This document shows, one piece after another, positions 11,401 to 24,217 of a stretch of DNA of 64,000 nucleotides. Under the pieces are notes generated by a model. That model was not told the origin of the DNA. It made no database searches and was given only the letters and a program-made list of their open reading frames with translations. The stretch covers positions 424,717,207-424,781,206 of the forward strand of contig NC_077228.1 of NCBI RefSeq assembly GCF_027887165.1, written 5' to 3'. Origin of the DNA: Monodelphis domestica (lineage: Eukaryota; Chordata; Mammalia; Didelphimorphia; Didelphidae). Within the stretch, counting starts at the first letter, position 1. Every line of letters begins with the position of its first letter. The translations under genes and the position numbers were made by a program.

Positions 11401-14400
11401 GCTTGTTAAGGGAAAAGTAGAAAGAACATTGGAGAAAGCCCCTGCTCATCATTGCTTTTTTCTCTGTTACTTCCCCCAAAACACAATTTCATTTGTAGCA
11501 ATACACTCCTCAGTACCTCCAAACTCTTCCACAAATTGCTGAGGCCAAAAAAAAAAAAAAATTAGCACCAGGTGGCCACATCTTGTGGTCAGGAGCTTCT
11601 CCATAATTAGCCATGTTAGTCCTTAGATAGCAAACTGTGAGCCCATTAGTAGGCCCTACCCCAAAAATTTTAAATTTTTTAAGGACCATACACAATCTGC
11701 ATTTTGTTGCTCTAGTCTAGAATTCAGATTCATTTGCATGACATGATGAAATATTAGAGGAGGATTTTGCTGAAGGTTTCTCTCTCTATCTCTATTTTTT
11801 TGTCTTTCTCATCTGCCTCTCTAATTCACTCATACTCAAATGGACCTTGGCTGGCACAAATCCAGGAGATAACCTACATTAATTCAGATCTCAACCTATC
11901 CCTTCTTGCCCATTTGTGCAACTATTTACCCATGTTCTCCCAACAGATTTTGTTTTCTGCAAGGTATACAGAGTATCTAAATTATCCACTATTAAGCTGT
12001 ACTGTAGTTGTGCGAGTGTGTGGGTGAGGAAAGTTGCACAAAGGATCCTAGCATCATAGATTTTGAGCTGAAGGTCATTCTACAAATGAGGATCTTCTCT
12101 CTGAGATAATTATTTCTTTTTTCGATTCCCAAAAGGTAATGGTATCTTTTGGAAACTTTTGCTTCAGAGCTCATAATGTAGACCTCTGCTACTACATAAA
12201 AAAATTTGCCTCAGACAGATGTAACAATTTTGCTCATTTGGACAGAAAGCTGAACCTTGTGTACTGTTGAGTTTAGCTGGTGATTTAAAGAAATATTTAG
12301 TATAATGAACTTTGGAGGAACAATGACCAAAATATGTTTCTGTAAGCATAGTTCACATTTGCTTCTTGGCTCTGCTGCAGCACCCAGCTGTGAGACACCT
12401 GTCTACCTGCAACTACATTGAGTTCATCAGACCTATTAGATGTTAATGATTTGGTATCATTCCATGGCAAATGTAAGCTAATTGATGTAAAGCATCTTAC
12501 CAATAATTCCTCTAGCATCCTTGGAGATGGGAGCTATTCCTTCATTACATTATACATTTGTGGTTGCTTATATCATTTGATTAAAGCAATCTGCTCATTA
12601 GAAGAAGGTCATAGACTGAGTTCTTGTTTAATTTTGTTTAAAATGAATTTTAATATTCAAGTGATATTAGTTAAAAGAAGGCATATTTGGAAGATTATGA
12701 ATGACACAGACAATGAAGTTGAAATGACTTGCTTAGGTTACAGAATTTGAACTGAAATCTTTTAAGTCCAGTGATCTTTTGATTGCATTACCTGGGCCTG
12801 AGAGGTTTCAATGGAAAAGGGCAGAAGAAGATAGGGATTGCAGGAAGACAATGCTAGGTTTACTTACTCTACACTGCCCCCAGCCACATCACAAGGTGAT
12901 TGTGGGCATCCCTGATGGATCAGGCCCCTAGGTCAGGCAGACAGAGTTGGAAAATGTGTTTCAGGAAGATTGTTTGTCTGACTCCAACCTGGTGAGGTAG
13001 AAGGGCAGTGGAGGAAGGGGCTTAATGACTATAGGAGAATGGCAGCTTAGGGGCCAGGTGAGAACCAAGGGGGCAGGTCTACTCTGACCACATGGGATAT
13101 CAGCATCTGGGACAAAATCTTTATTGCTCTTTGCTTGTTCTGGCTTTAGCAAATGGGCATGAGTGATGTCAACAACAACAACAAAAAGATTAAGGCACTA
13201 ACGAGTTCTATTCACTAGGGCTCTGAGAAATATGGGTAGCCAGGAAAAGATAGTCAGAGTTAAGCAATTCACATCAGAGAAGAATGATTGTGCAACTGAA
13301 ACTAATGTGTTGAGTTGCTTACATGATGAGCCAAAAATTATGCATTTTATAGCACAGTCATTCACACCTTTTTGAGGCCACTTGGCATAGTTCATAAGAG
13401 AGCTTATTCCAAGTAAAACCTGGGTTCATGTCCATTTTATATATATTGACTCTCTAAAATGATAAAGAATCCAAAGCCTCTCTGATTAAAAATTATCCTC
13501 ATGTTATTTCATTTTATTATTTCAAAAGCAAAAAATAAAACAAAAAAAACCAGTTGTAGTCATTAAAATGATTGTCCTTGGTGTCTAAACAATAGTAACT
13601 TCTAACTTTTTATGGTTACAAAGAATTTTACATGTTATCTTGTTTGAAACTACAGTTCTTGATGTAGCCAGTGCCAGTATTATTGTTATTTTTATTTCTA
13701 AGTAATGCTTTGTATAATTTTCTAATTGAGGCTGTCAGCATGGAATCTGGAAACCCTAAACTTGGGGTTCCTCATGTGGGCAAGGCTTAGTCTATCTTTC
13801 TAGCTTCTTTCCCCATTCATTTGTCCTGGCATTCTCTTCCATTCCCTGATCCAGGGCATCTTCTTTACTAGGACTATTGAAATTGAGATTGAGCTCCTTC
13901 TTGTCTGATAAACAAAAATTAATTTTTAACCAAATATGTCTGGGGGGCAGCATCATAGCCTCATTGGGTGAGCATTGGAGTGAATGGAGAAAGTCACTTA
14001 ACTAGGCATAACCCAATTTCTTCATCTAGCCAATAGAATCCTAGGATCAACGCCTAGCAAAATCTATATGTTACATTCACAACACTGCAGATTCCACAAC
14101 TGGCATTAATTGCATTCCAGGCACGATCAGTAAGAAGTAAACTCAGTGGCAGCATGCAACAACATCTCCAGAGGGCATCAATGTTCTTGCTGGGTGGAGA
14201 CATGAATTGACCACTGGAATTATGACTCTCCCCAATACAATTTGCTCTGGGCACCTCTATTTCATTATATGGTATACCTCTTCATGTATGTTCCATGACC
14301 ATGTGTATTCCCTCTATATGTATTCATTAAGGCTGGCCACTTAACAATGATGGTGTGTATATTTATGAACATTCTGCCCCAAGTAATGCTTTTCTTATTA

Positions 14401-15775
14401 TGCTATTTCATTAAATGCCTTTTATTTTAACTCACTGGATCCTCTGGCTGATTAGTAAAAATAAATTCGTCAGTAGAAACTTATGTTGTGTTTTGTGAGC
14501 AACTAGGATCCCTCAAAGTACCTTGAACATGCATCATCTTATCTGGTGAGGTCCATATTTAAGTTGCATGTGCTTTTACTTGACAACTTTTTATGACTTT
14601 TGTTTGTTTGCTTTTTAATTTTTTTTAGGAGCAGAATTTCATGAGTAGGTATAGCCTTACTTGTTAACTTTCAATTGTAATCTTCTGGTGACTTATTGGC
14701 CAATTTTAGTCCATTAACAAATTGTTTGTTACTCTTCTTTTGATGTAAATCTAACCCTCAAATAAAAACCTGAAGTTGTATCTCTTTTGATCCTTACATT
14801 ATAATCCCTATTTGTATTTGTACTTTAGCTATCAGTATTGCTAATGGCACCTTAGATAAATACCTTAGATAAAAAAATAATATTTAGTTCCTTATATTTT
14901 CTCTGATTGTAATGAACTAATGGTTACCAAACAGGTGAGGAAAGATAATACTAATATATGGCTGTAATTGAAAATAGGATATTTATAATACAGTTTTATG
15001 ATTAATAAACCAGAAATAAATCAAAATTCTATTTATATTGTTGATTTGTCCTAATCAGTGGTATGCTAGAGCTGGTTCACCAGCCCTAAAGGTGATCAGT
15101 TTTTAAATTTTCAATTTGAGCATTTACATCTTGTAAATCAGCAAATGCTACAAATTAGGTCTTGATTTATTGCTTTGTTGATTTTCCTAGACATAAAAAA
15201 GAAATTGAGAAAATGTTAATAATGCAGACTAAACTTAAAAGCTTGTTGTGTGCACATTTTTGTGAGGGGTATAAAAACTGGTTGTTAAGCATTCACCTCC
15301 ATACCTTAGTATGAACTCTTTCCTTTCTCCATTCTCCTATTGTTTAGGAGACACATAAGAAATTATTATGGTATGTGATAAATGGCCTTGTGTTCATTTT
15401 TACCCTCTCAGAAAATGATGTGTTTGATAACTCTAGTGATTAAAGGTTAGTTAATATGGCTTGAGAGAAAGAATCTTGTTGGGGAAATGAAGGCAGGATG
15501 CAAATTTGGACCTGTTAGAATAAATAGAGTGGCATATAGAGTTAAGCTGTAGTTCATGGGGGTAGTCAAATTGAGGTTTAGGTAGGAATCATATAGGGGG
15601 GTTCTGTTCATCTGTTTAAAACAGGGTAAGGCAGCAAAGAATCAGAATGAATATTCCTAGGAAGTGAGATGGAATGCATCTAACAAATGAAATTTATCTT
15701 ATAAAACCTTTTGGCCAAAATAGGATCCATGTATGGTAGTGGTCTATTAACCATACATCTGACTCTTTCCACTAA
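11401..15775. other. Non-coding DNA, nothing firm
   Basis: No gene found. Small MIR-like pieces are possible near 12690-12790 (antisense) and 13960-14050. A CACCAGGTGGCC word lies at 11566-11577. A 67-codon frame at 14054-14254 on the minus strand has no family I recognise and is not called as a gene. Confidence 0.55.
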
Positions 15776-16344
15776 TTTTTTTTCTGTTTAATTTGTTTTT
15801 AATATCTCTAATAAGTATTTCTACTTCTCTTCCATAAAAGTACATTACAATTCTACAGTTTATTGCAAACAGATTTCTTATCTGCTAATACTGAAACTAT
15901 AATACATATTATTTAATTATTGGCAGTATTTTACAGCACAATGGAGAATACATTTTTAAATGAAGAAAAAAATAGCAATTTATTATGGAAAATGTCAAAA
16001 CAGAAGGTCCTTTTACCAAGACAATTATATGTCTATACCAACAGTTACATTAAAAATGCTCATTTCTGAACAGGTACAAGATTAAAAAGTCACGATGAAA
16101 GTTAGCCAAGTTTTGTCCAGAAAAGTGGTATAAATATACCACATAGTTTATTATTACTATTATTATTTTTAGCAAATCCTAGTTTGCCAAGCTTCAGAAG
16201 GCAAAATCCCAAAGTTTAAGTTTCAGTATTGTCCAACTAGTCTTCTTGCCCAGAAGAATCTGGTGACCTGTAATACTTTGCAAGGAGGCATACAGTCACC
16301 AATATTTTTATTTTTAATCCATCAAGACAGCAAAATTCTCTTCC
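15776..16344 (-). other. Possible 3' UTR of the FUNDC1 retrocopy
   Basis: Lies directly 3' of the pseudogene reading frame. On the minus strand an AATAAA word occurs near 15858, and a short T run on the plus strand at about 15778-15786 could be the decayed poly(A) tail. The match to a real FUNDC1 3' UTR could not be tested. Confidence 0.4.
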
Positions 16345-16813
16345 TTACAATGTAAGGCCTAGCAAGAAGCGTCCCACAGATCCACTGGACACCATTATTT
16401 TTTGTTTGATGAATTTGGTTGACTCTTCAATTATGGTACTGATTTCAGGTGCAGCTTTATTTGCTCTTCTTTTAATTTGGCTTTTTGCTTTGTTTACATT
16501 TTTGTTTAACTCCCTTCCAGTCAACTTTCACATAGCCACTGTGACTGACAATCTGCAGGAGAAGAAAGCCATCACCCACTGCAGTTGCTGCAAGTTTTTC
16601 AACTTTATGGAACAAAATTCCTGCACACCATCCAGTAACTCCAACCCATTATAATCTGAGTAGCTACAGAATATTTCTCTACAATAGGTCCAGAGCTGTG
16701 GCCAAAAACATGGTTCCACCAGTGGTGTCTTCTTGCATACTCTGTTAAATCTAGTACTTCATAAGAGCCATCATCACTGTCATGTTTTTGGGATGGGGGT
16801 TCCTGGTCGCCAT
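16345..16813 (-). pseudogene. FUNDC1P: Processed pseudogene of FUNDC1
   Basis: FUNDC1 is a mitochondrial outer-membrane mitophagy receptor of about 155 residues. The minus strand from the ATG at 16813 to the TAA at 16345 covers the whole coding length without introns, while the functional gene has several exons, so this is a reverse-transcribed copy. Visible pieces in order are MATRNP, '[18 protein letters not shown]' including the YEVL LC3-interacting motif, '[20 protein letters not shown]', '[16 protein letters not shown]', '[10 protein letters not shown]', 'ANKAAPEI' and 'FLLGL' before the stop. Three reading-frame shifts are seen: in the C run after MATRNP, near the segment after VATQIIMG, and after DWKGVK. 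Otherwise no in-frame stop is needed to explain it. FUNDC2 is excluded by its different N-terminus. Confidence 0.95.
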
Positions 16814-17074
16814 GATCCCACCAGTGACCTATTGTCAAAAAGACCCCTACCCCACACCCCTTGGATCTCTGTTTAGAGAGTCACTCTCCCCACCACTCTA
16901 GCCCAGACATTATCCCTTCCCCTAGAACACCTCTCTGTAATTTCAAATCATAGGCTGACTGGGTGGAATTGGTGGAAATTCCCTATAATTCTATTGCATA
17001 TATAACATATATATATGTGTATATAGTGCATCTAGATCCTTATGCCATTTTTTTCAAGTCTCCACTCCTGGTAA

Positions 17075-17165
17075 ATTACACACACACACACATAAACATA
17101 GACAACATTCACATATATATGCATATATATGTATATTTAGGTAAATATGCATATATGTGTACTTG
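17075..17165 (+). repeat. (AC)n / (TA)n simple repeat
   Basis: A short AC run is followed by TATATG/CATATA words, all dinucleotide-like. Confidence 0.85.
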
Positions 17166-17329
17166 TGCATGTGTGAGTGTGGGATGTTATTTATAGATAC
17201 AGATATAATTTGGGGTTGAGTTAGTCCATTACAAGGAAAAATACTTAAACTTTAGCCTTATATATCTTTTCCAGTATAACTGATAAATTGTCTTTTAACC
17301 ACTGAATCTATTTGAATTTTATCCTCTTC

Positions 17330-18200
17330 AGTGATCGTCCTTCAAAAGGATCCTACTCTTTCCTAAAGTAGCCTTTTCCACTTGAAGACAGTTCTGTTTG
17401 TTAGGAAATGTTTCTTTACCAAATGCCTAAATCTTTCCAATTTCCAAATATTGCTTTTGCTTCCACCTTCTGGGGGCCAGGCAGAACAGCTCTATTCCCT
17501 GTTCCACATAACAGATACTGAAAGATATTCAGCAGGATCTTATTCTCTTCTCTGAACTAAACATTCCTAGTTCTTTCAACCTGTTCTCAAGTAGGTTTCT
17601 AGTACTTCAGAATTGCCTTTTTCTGGACATGCTACAGCTTATCCATGTCCTTTCTAAAATGTGGCTGCTAGAATTGAACGCAATACTCAAAACATATACT
17701 GACTAGGGTTTACAGTTCTCTAAAACCCTGGAATTCCTTCATGTGGAACATTGCCTAGAAAATCTTTTTAATTCTTATGTATATGCTTGATATTTTGAGC
17801 CTAAGTATAGCGTTTTACATTTACTACTCTTAAATTTCAAGTTTGCCTTTCATTTGGGCTTGTTAAGCTCCTTTTGAGTAATCATTATTTAATACATCAG
17901 TTCATTATCGAGTATATTTATTCCTGGATTTGTGTCATCTGCAAATTTGATAAGGATGCTGACTATGCCTTCCAACAAGTCCTAGATGAAAAAAAGCAAC
18001 ACCTTGGGCCAAATCCTTGGAGAACTGCATTCGAGACTACTCTTTAAGCATATATAAACCTATTAATGATTGTCCTTTGGTCCTGTTATTACACAAACAT
18101 ATTGAATTGGCCTAACGACTCTATTCTAATCAAAATCAAGGAAATTATGAGAAACTGCCAGATGATTTCCTGAAATTCACATACACTATACAGAGGTCAG
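17330..18200 (-). mobile_element. CR1/L3 LINE 3' part, antisense
   Basis: The plus strand reads as the reverse complement of a CR1/L3 3' end. Cues in the expected order are 'tgttaggaaatgtttc', 'cctttctaaaatgtgg', 'gaattgaacgcaatactc', 'tttacatttactactctta' and 'tcatctgcaaatttgataag'. The 5' limit is soft. Confidence 0.8.
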
Positions 18201-18611
18201 AAGTAGAAGATTCCAGGAAAGGAGGGATGACTTTGCATCTAAGGCTGCAGAGGCATGAAATTGAAAACTATTGTCTAACCTTTCTGTGGGCTTATTCAAG
18301 ATCATCTGAAAGAACCTTTGGTCTCTTGTGGTTCATACAGTTTGGAAACTTGTCTTGCTTTGGTGAAGTAAGGAGTGTAGACCAAGAGCTAATAATGTAG
18401 TAGAATAAGCTAAAAGGATTTGAGGGACTGAGGGAATATTTAAGTTTGGTAGACCAGCATCCCGAATGAGAATTAGTTGAATATGAGAGAGATTCAGCCT
18501 TTCATGGGGAGTAGTGATTTAGAGAGTTTTGAAAGAAGTGTGAGAGTGAATTCAGAGATTTGAGAGAAAGACAGAGGAATTTTGGTCAAGTGAAAAAAAT
18601 GCATATGTGTG

Positions 18612-18655
18612 TATACACACACACACACACACACACTCATATATATGTATATCCT
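18612..18655 (+). repeat. (CA)n microsatellite
   Basis: An uninterrupted CA run flanked by TATA words. Confidence 0.95.
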
Positions 18656-18694
18656 AAAGCAGTGATGGTGGAATTTCAACAACCTTTATTGTGT

Positions 18695-18790
18695 TTAGGA
18701 TAAAATGCAGACTTCTGTCTAACATTTAAAGATAGTTACAATCTTGTTCCGATTTATCAGAACGAACTTTATATTGCTACCCTTTAAAGA
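18695..18790 (+). mobile_element. L2 LINE fragment
   Basis: 'gataaaatgcagacttctgt' then 'catttaaagatagttacaat' matches the start of the L2 3' coding tail ('ggcatttaaagcccttcaca' in typical copies). Confidence 0.6.
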
Positions 18791-19379
18791 GAAAGGAAAA
18801 GACAAGTAACTGGAGGAAGTGGGTGGAAAACACAAGCAAGGTGGAAGATGTAGGTAGTATTTAGGATCATAGTTTGGAGGAGAAAGAGTGTCCAGACTAA
18901 AGGAGAGTATAATGAGCTTAATAGGCTATTTGAGTGTTTTATGTTTCTGTATGAGTTCTCTTGAGTCCTTTACATCTGATATAATTTCTGTGGTAGAAGA
19001 AATAAGCAAAATCATTATGTATTGTGCAGTAAGTATCTTTGTGGATGGTAATCCTATTTTGTACTTTTGAGGAGCCCCTAGACATGAGCTATACAAATGC
19101 TTTCTTTTAGGAACTTTCCTGGAGGAATCCAGATAGGGTCAATAATGAGCCAGAGAACTTGACTTTTAGGATCAAGTGCCTTCAGAATCATACTTGGGTT
19201 TCTATGAACTTAGAATCTCTTGTCCCAGGCAAGGAGAGCTGGGCTGCAAGTGAAATGTTCAACTGTTTATTCAGAGTCTATGATTCTTACAAATCGAGTT
19301 GTTTTAGAAAATTCCTTTCAAAGTACAAACATTCCCTGACAAAGACAAGTCTATTCAATAATTCAATTTGAAAACTTTC

Positions 19380-19510
19380 TGCCAAGTGAGATAATGTATG
19401 TAAAATGTTTTGCAAACCATAGAGTACAATAGAAATATTAGTCAAATAAAATCAGCAAGCATTTATTAAGCCTTTACTATGTGCTTGATATTGTGCTAAG
19501 TGCAGAAAGA
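19380..19510 (-). mobile_element. MIR 3' tail next to antisense L2 end
   Basis: 'gtaaaatgttttgcaaacc' (19380-19440) is the 3' tail of a MIR/THER SINE in plus sense. 'gcatttattaagcctttact' up to 'gtgctaagtgcag' (19450-19510) is the antisense L2 3' end. Confidence 0.65.
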
Positions 19511-19883
19511 CAAGAGACAAGACAGAAAAGAAAACTGAAAAGCTGAGGGTGAGGAGAGGGTGGAGGATGATGAAGGCATCCACTGAGAAAACCTAGTAAA
19601 GAAAGTTCAGAGTCAGTAGTATAGCCTAGAGAGGAATGAAGAAAGATATGATTAGCCTGGGTAGTTTCTTAAAAATTGAGTACCTGAGAGGAATCATTCA
19701 ATCCAAGGGAGAGGTCACAAGGATAGAGGGAGCTTTAACTATGTGAAGTCCAAGAGTAGCATGAACTTTTTTGATGAAGTGACTTCTACTGCATGGTAGA
19801 GAAAGGCAGGGGGGTAGCGTGTCATCCCAATTGAAGAAATATATGTTTATATTGTTATCATTGTTGTTACTACTATTATTGTT

Positions 19884-19963
<80 letters not shown>

Positions 19964-19989
19964 TTGTTGTTGTTGTTGTTGTTGTTGTT
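19884..19989 (+). repeat. Compound trinucleotide repeat (TAG)26(GTT)9
   Basis: About 26 perfect TAG units (19884-19961) pass directly into about nine GTT units. It creates an artificial poly-Ser/poly-Val frame that is not a gene. Confidence 0.98.
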
Positions 19990-20029
19990 CCTCTTTCTGT
20001 TCCTCCTCCCTACTCATGGGAAAGATAGG

Positions 20030-23000
20030 TCTTGGGTGGAGTAGTATAGTTAGGGGTTTTTCAGAGACAAGTCATAGATAGAATAAAGTACTGTATGCCT
20101 AGTGTTCAGGGGGAGAGAATTTTAAGAGATTGGAAAGAGTTACAGAAAGTAGGTTAGGTAGGTTGGAAAGAATCAGAAACAAACCTCCTTTTTCCAGTTT
20201 TGCTTAGGTCTCAAGTGCCCAGCATACAAAAACTATTTGTATCACCTATACTATACTGTACCATTCATCCATTCTGTGACAATTAAACATTCTGAGAGCC
20301 TGGGTTCTGAGTAAGAAAATTAATTTTGTTTACCAGACTAGCAATAACAAGTAAATTAATTGGTCATTGATCTCTCCTCATAATCAAAGACAAAGGCATT
20401 CAGCATCTTGAGTAATTAAATATAATTTTGAAATATTGTTATTCAGCCCTCCCTAAGATGTCACTAATTAGTGGATACCTATGAAGAGGAGGGCTTAATA
20501 ATTTATAATTCCTCCATAACTCCTTGATTATGGTGGAAAATCACGTCTCCTCTTAGAATTCCAGTGTCAAGATGAAGAAATCAGGTTATGTCTGGTTAAG
20601 AGAGACCTTGTTCAATTAATTTCAAAGGAGGACCCAAAGACATTGCCCTGATGTCTACCCCAGACGTATTTGTCTTGCCAAGATGGGGCTTACATTCTCA
20701 ATTTCAACCAATTGCAATTTTAGAAGCTGCTTTGGGGTAGAAAATGTAAGCGCATTCCTTGGATTGACAAGAACAAAGTAATGAGGAAAAAGGCTTGAAC
20801 CAGACTAAGCCACAATTAGAAAATTATACAGAACATTATCTAAAAATAGAAATGAAGCAGCATTAAAAATAAATCCCCATTCATTCAACAAATATATATT
20901 AAACAATCACTATCTGCAATATATAGTATAATTCTTCCTGTAATTTTTCAATCTGCCATTTTTGAGGCTCAATATTATAGTGAGGTACTGGTACACCATA
21001 TTTTCTCAATTTAAATAAATCTTGAGCAAATTTTTCATATTAATTCTATAACAGATGGGCCAAATAATGTTCATGATAAATGAAAATAATTGAAATAACC
21101 TCTCTTGATCATTTCTTAATATTTTAGATTTATTGACAAAATTATGCAGCAGATATTCATCTGTTTCATTTTTCTCTCACTATCAGAGATGTTACAGTAC
21201 ATTAGTTTTTAATATAATTTCACTTTTACATTATGCTCTTGTTTTTGGATTTTTCTCTTTGGAGAATTATTTTAATGATCTCTAATCCCACAAATTTGGC
21301 AGCTTCTTTGAAAGTCTCTGCTTTATTTTACTTTTTAAATGACAGTTATATTTGAATTACACTAATTTTTATATTAGCAGAGATTAATTTTCTGCTAGTA
21401 CAGTGTGCAATGATTGCTGAGAACTAAGATTTTTTTCATACATATGAAGAATTTGTGTATGATATTGGAATAAAGAACATATTGTTTTTACTCAATTCTA
21501 CATGGAAATGCTGAAAAAATAGTGCTTCTAATTGCAAGTACTGAAATGAGTTTAAATGAGCCATGGGGGTGATGATTGATGCTAATATTACTTTTGTTTC
21601 TGTAAAAGCAAATTTTCTAATAACTTGGAAGCACCTAAAGCCTCAGAATATATTAAGCCTAAGATATAGAGTAATTTGAAGATTATTATTTATTATTGAT
21701 TCTTTCCTATGTCCTACGAGAACAATCAAAACATGCCTTCTTGGATTGAGAGATTAAAAAAAATCTCTTTTAGTCCTCCATATTCTATGGAATGATTCTC
21801 ATTCCTTGGTAAACCAAAGAAATCTCCCATTTCTAACAGCAATTTCTTTGATATGCTAGGTAACTATGTCCCAAAAGTGTCTCCTATTGTATGTTAGTTT
21901 TTTACATATAGGAAGTATGGTGAAAAGGACACAAAAATCTGGCCAAAAATGGCATCACCAAGTAAATGTATGATTAGAAAAGGGATTGGGTTGTTCATGA
22001 AATGAGAGAAGGTGAATAGACTGAATACTGCTTTGATTTCAATTGATACTATTGAAAAATGGCATTGATACAAAAGAAAAATATTCAAAGACCCAGATCA
22101 CACACTTCCAGAGCACTGGATAAATACTGTGAAGACATGAGCTACAGTCACATGAGAAGTTGTGGACAGTTATAACCTGCACTGATGGAGAACTTATTCT
22201 TTTAGATCTAGTCAAGGTTTGAAAGGAGCTATACTTTGTAGACATGTTGGGAAGGAGCAGTATAGCAGTCCCAGACCATAACTTGTGAAAATACTTATTT
22301 CTAAGAGTGGAAGCACTGGCCTTTTGAAGACCCATACAATGAGGAACCTTAAATCTTTGGATTTGTATATATTAATCACCTCTCACTGCACTTTGAGATT
22401 TGTTGTCTATATGCATTCCTGATTCTAGACCCTGGATGGGGAAGCCTTATATAATGGCGGATATTGTGAGCATTGAAAGATTAGAAAGATGAGCCATCAG
22501 GGGTTGAGGAGCTAGAGTCATGACAGATTTTTCATCCAGCTGAGATACTGAGGAGTGAGAGCTCAAGGGACCTGTTTGACCCAACATAGACGAATATCAG
22601 CCCTGAAGAAGTAACAGCAACAGCAATGCAATTCATTAAGTATCTTGTAGAAGTTTTAAGTTTGATCTCACTTGTCCCAGGGATAAATGTGATAGATGGA
22701 AGAGTGTTTCCCCTTGGTTTAGGGGGTTGGAATGCTCTGTGACTTTTGTTCTTGTTTCCTTTGTGTAGTAAATTTCCCTGTGTAAATGTTAATAGATGTC
22801 AACTTGTGGCTACATAACTCTGGGTCACTAATAAAATTGGGTCCTTTGAATTTTCAGGAACCTTTTAGAAAGATTCTCCACGTGTAATTTTCATGATGAG
22901 ACACTCTAGTTTCAGAATCCACTAGAGAAAAATTAACAAATTTATCTCCTGTTGTTTTAGACTATAATTCTAAGGTTGTTGTTTTCTAGCTGATCCCAGC

Positions 23001-23430
23001 TCTCCCTGCTGCTAACAAAACTCAGTGGTGGATTAATCTTTTGGTGTAGCTGTGGCCAATCATTTTCATTTATATTTGATGCTGGGACAAAATGAGACAC
23101 TCAATACTAAATATTTAACAGAGGAAAAAAGTTTACTTTATCCTAACAATGAGAATATATAACAAACATACAATAGCTCTTTGATTCCCTCGACACAGTC
23201 CCTCTGTCTCTATCTTAAAATGTTTCTGGTCAATAAGTTATCAAGGTATGGCAACTCTGGTGCTCTCAGGAATCCACCAAGTATGAGAGTCCTGCATTAC
23301 AGAAGCCTAGGACATTCCATGTCTCTTCATCAGGAAGCTGTTGTCCGGGAAGCTGTAGGAAGTTGTGTCAGGAAAACACAAAGACTTAATAAATAAAGTG
23401 GAAACCCTGCCCTTTGGTTATACTTTTGAA
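20030..23430. other. No gene recognised
   Basis: AT-rich non-coding DNA. A very degraded antisense L2 end may lie near 20880-20945. Frames at 21894-22335 on the minus strand are short and match nothing I know. Confidence 0.55.
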
Positions 23431-23444
23431 GAGAGCAAATGCTT

Positions 23445-24189
23445 TTTATTTTTTAAAATTTATTTATTTAGAATATTTTCCCATGGCTATATGATGCATG
23501 ATTTTCCCCATCCCTCTACCCACCCCTCTCCTGGAGTTGACAAGCAATTCCACTAGGTTATACATGTATCATTGTTCAAAACATATTTCCATATTATTTA
23601 TATAGTGACCTTTTAACATCAAAACCCTAATCATATCCCCAATGAACCACATGATCAATCATGTTTTTCTTCTGTGTTTTTGCTCCCACAGTTCTTTTTC
23701 TGCATGTGGATAGTGCTATTTCTCATAAATTCCTGGATTATCCTGGATCATTCAATTCTGCCACACGGTATCAGTCTCTGTGTACGATGTTCTCCTGGTT
23801 CTGCTCCTTTTGCTCTGCATCAATTCCTGGAAGTATTTCCAATTCACATAGAAATCCTCCAGTTCATCATTCCTTTCAGCACAATAATATTCCATCGCCA
23901 TCAGATAACACAATTTGTTCAATTGCCACCACAAAGAACGTGGCTATAAACATTTTTGTACAAGTATTTTTCCTTATTATCTCTTTGTAATACAAAGAGA
24001 TGCTATGTGAGCATGTGGTATGGCTGAATCAAAGGTCAGGCAATCTTTTAAAGCCCTTTGGGTATAATTCCAAATTCCCTCCAGAATGGTTGGACCAATT
24101 GACAACTCCACCAGCAATGTATTAGTGTTCCAATTTGCCATATCCCATCCAGCATTTTTTACTTTCCTTTGCTGTCATATTGGCTAGTC
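23445..24189 (-). mobile_element. 5'-truncated L1, minus strand
   Basis: Starts with a T-rich run, then the L1 3' UTR in antisense ('cacctgg'-poor, 'tttcttctgtgtttttgctc'), then the last part of ORF2, whose minus-strand translation includes 'QLNKLCYLMAMEYYCAERND' and 'RTSYTETDTVW'. The flanks 23433-23444 and 24190-24201 share the 12-bp word gagcaaatgctt, read as the target-site duplication. Only the final part of the L1 was copied. Confidence 0.92.
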
Positions 24190-24217
24190 GAGCAAATGCT
24201 TCTTAGAAACTGCTTAA

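Noticed and set aside
14054-14254. 67-codon minus-strand frame with several Cys, Trp and Asn
   Set aside because: Looked at as a possible retrocopy but no parent gene could be named and the flanks give no support.
19819-20028. Poly-Ser/poly-Val frame
   Set aside because: Produced by the TAG/GTT trinucleotide repeat.
22039-22335. 98-codon minus-strand frame with Ser/Phe-rich sequence
   Set aside because: No family recognised, overlaps other short frames and has no supporting signals.
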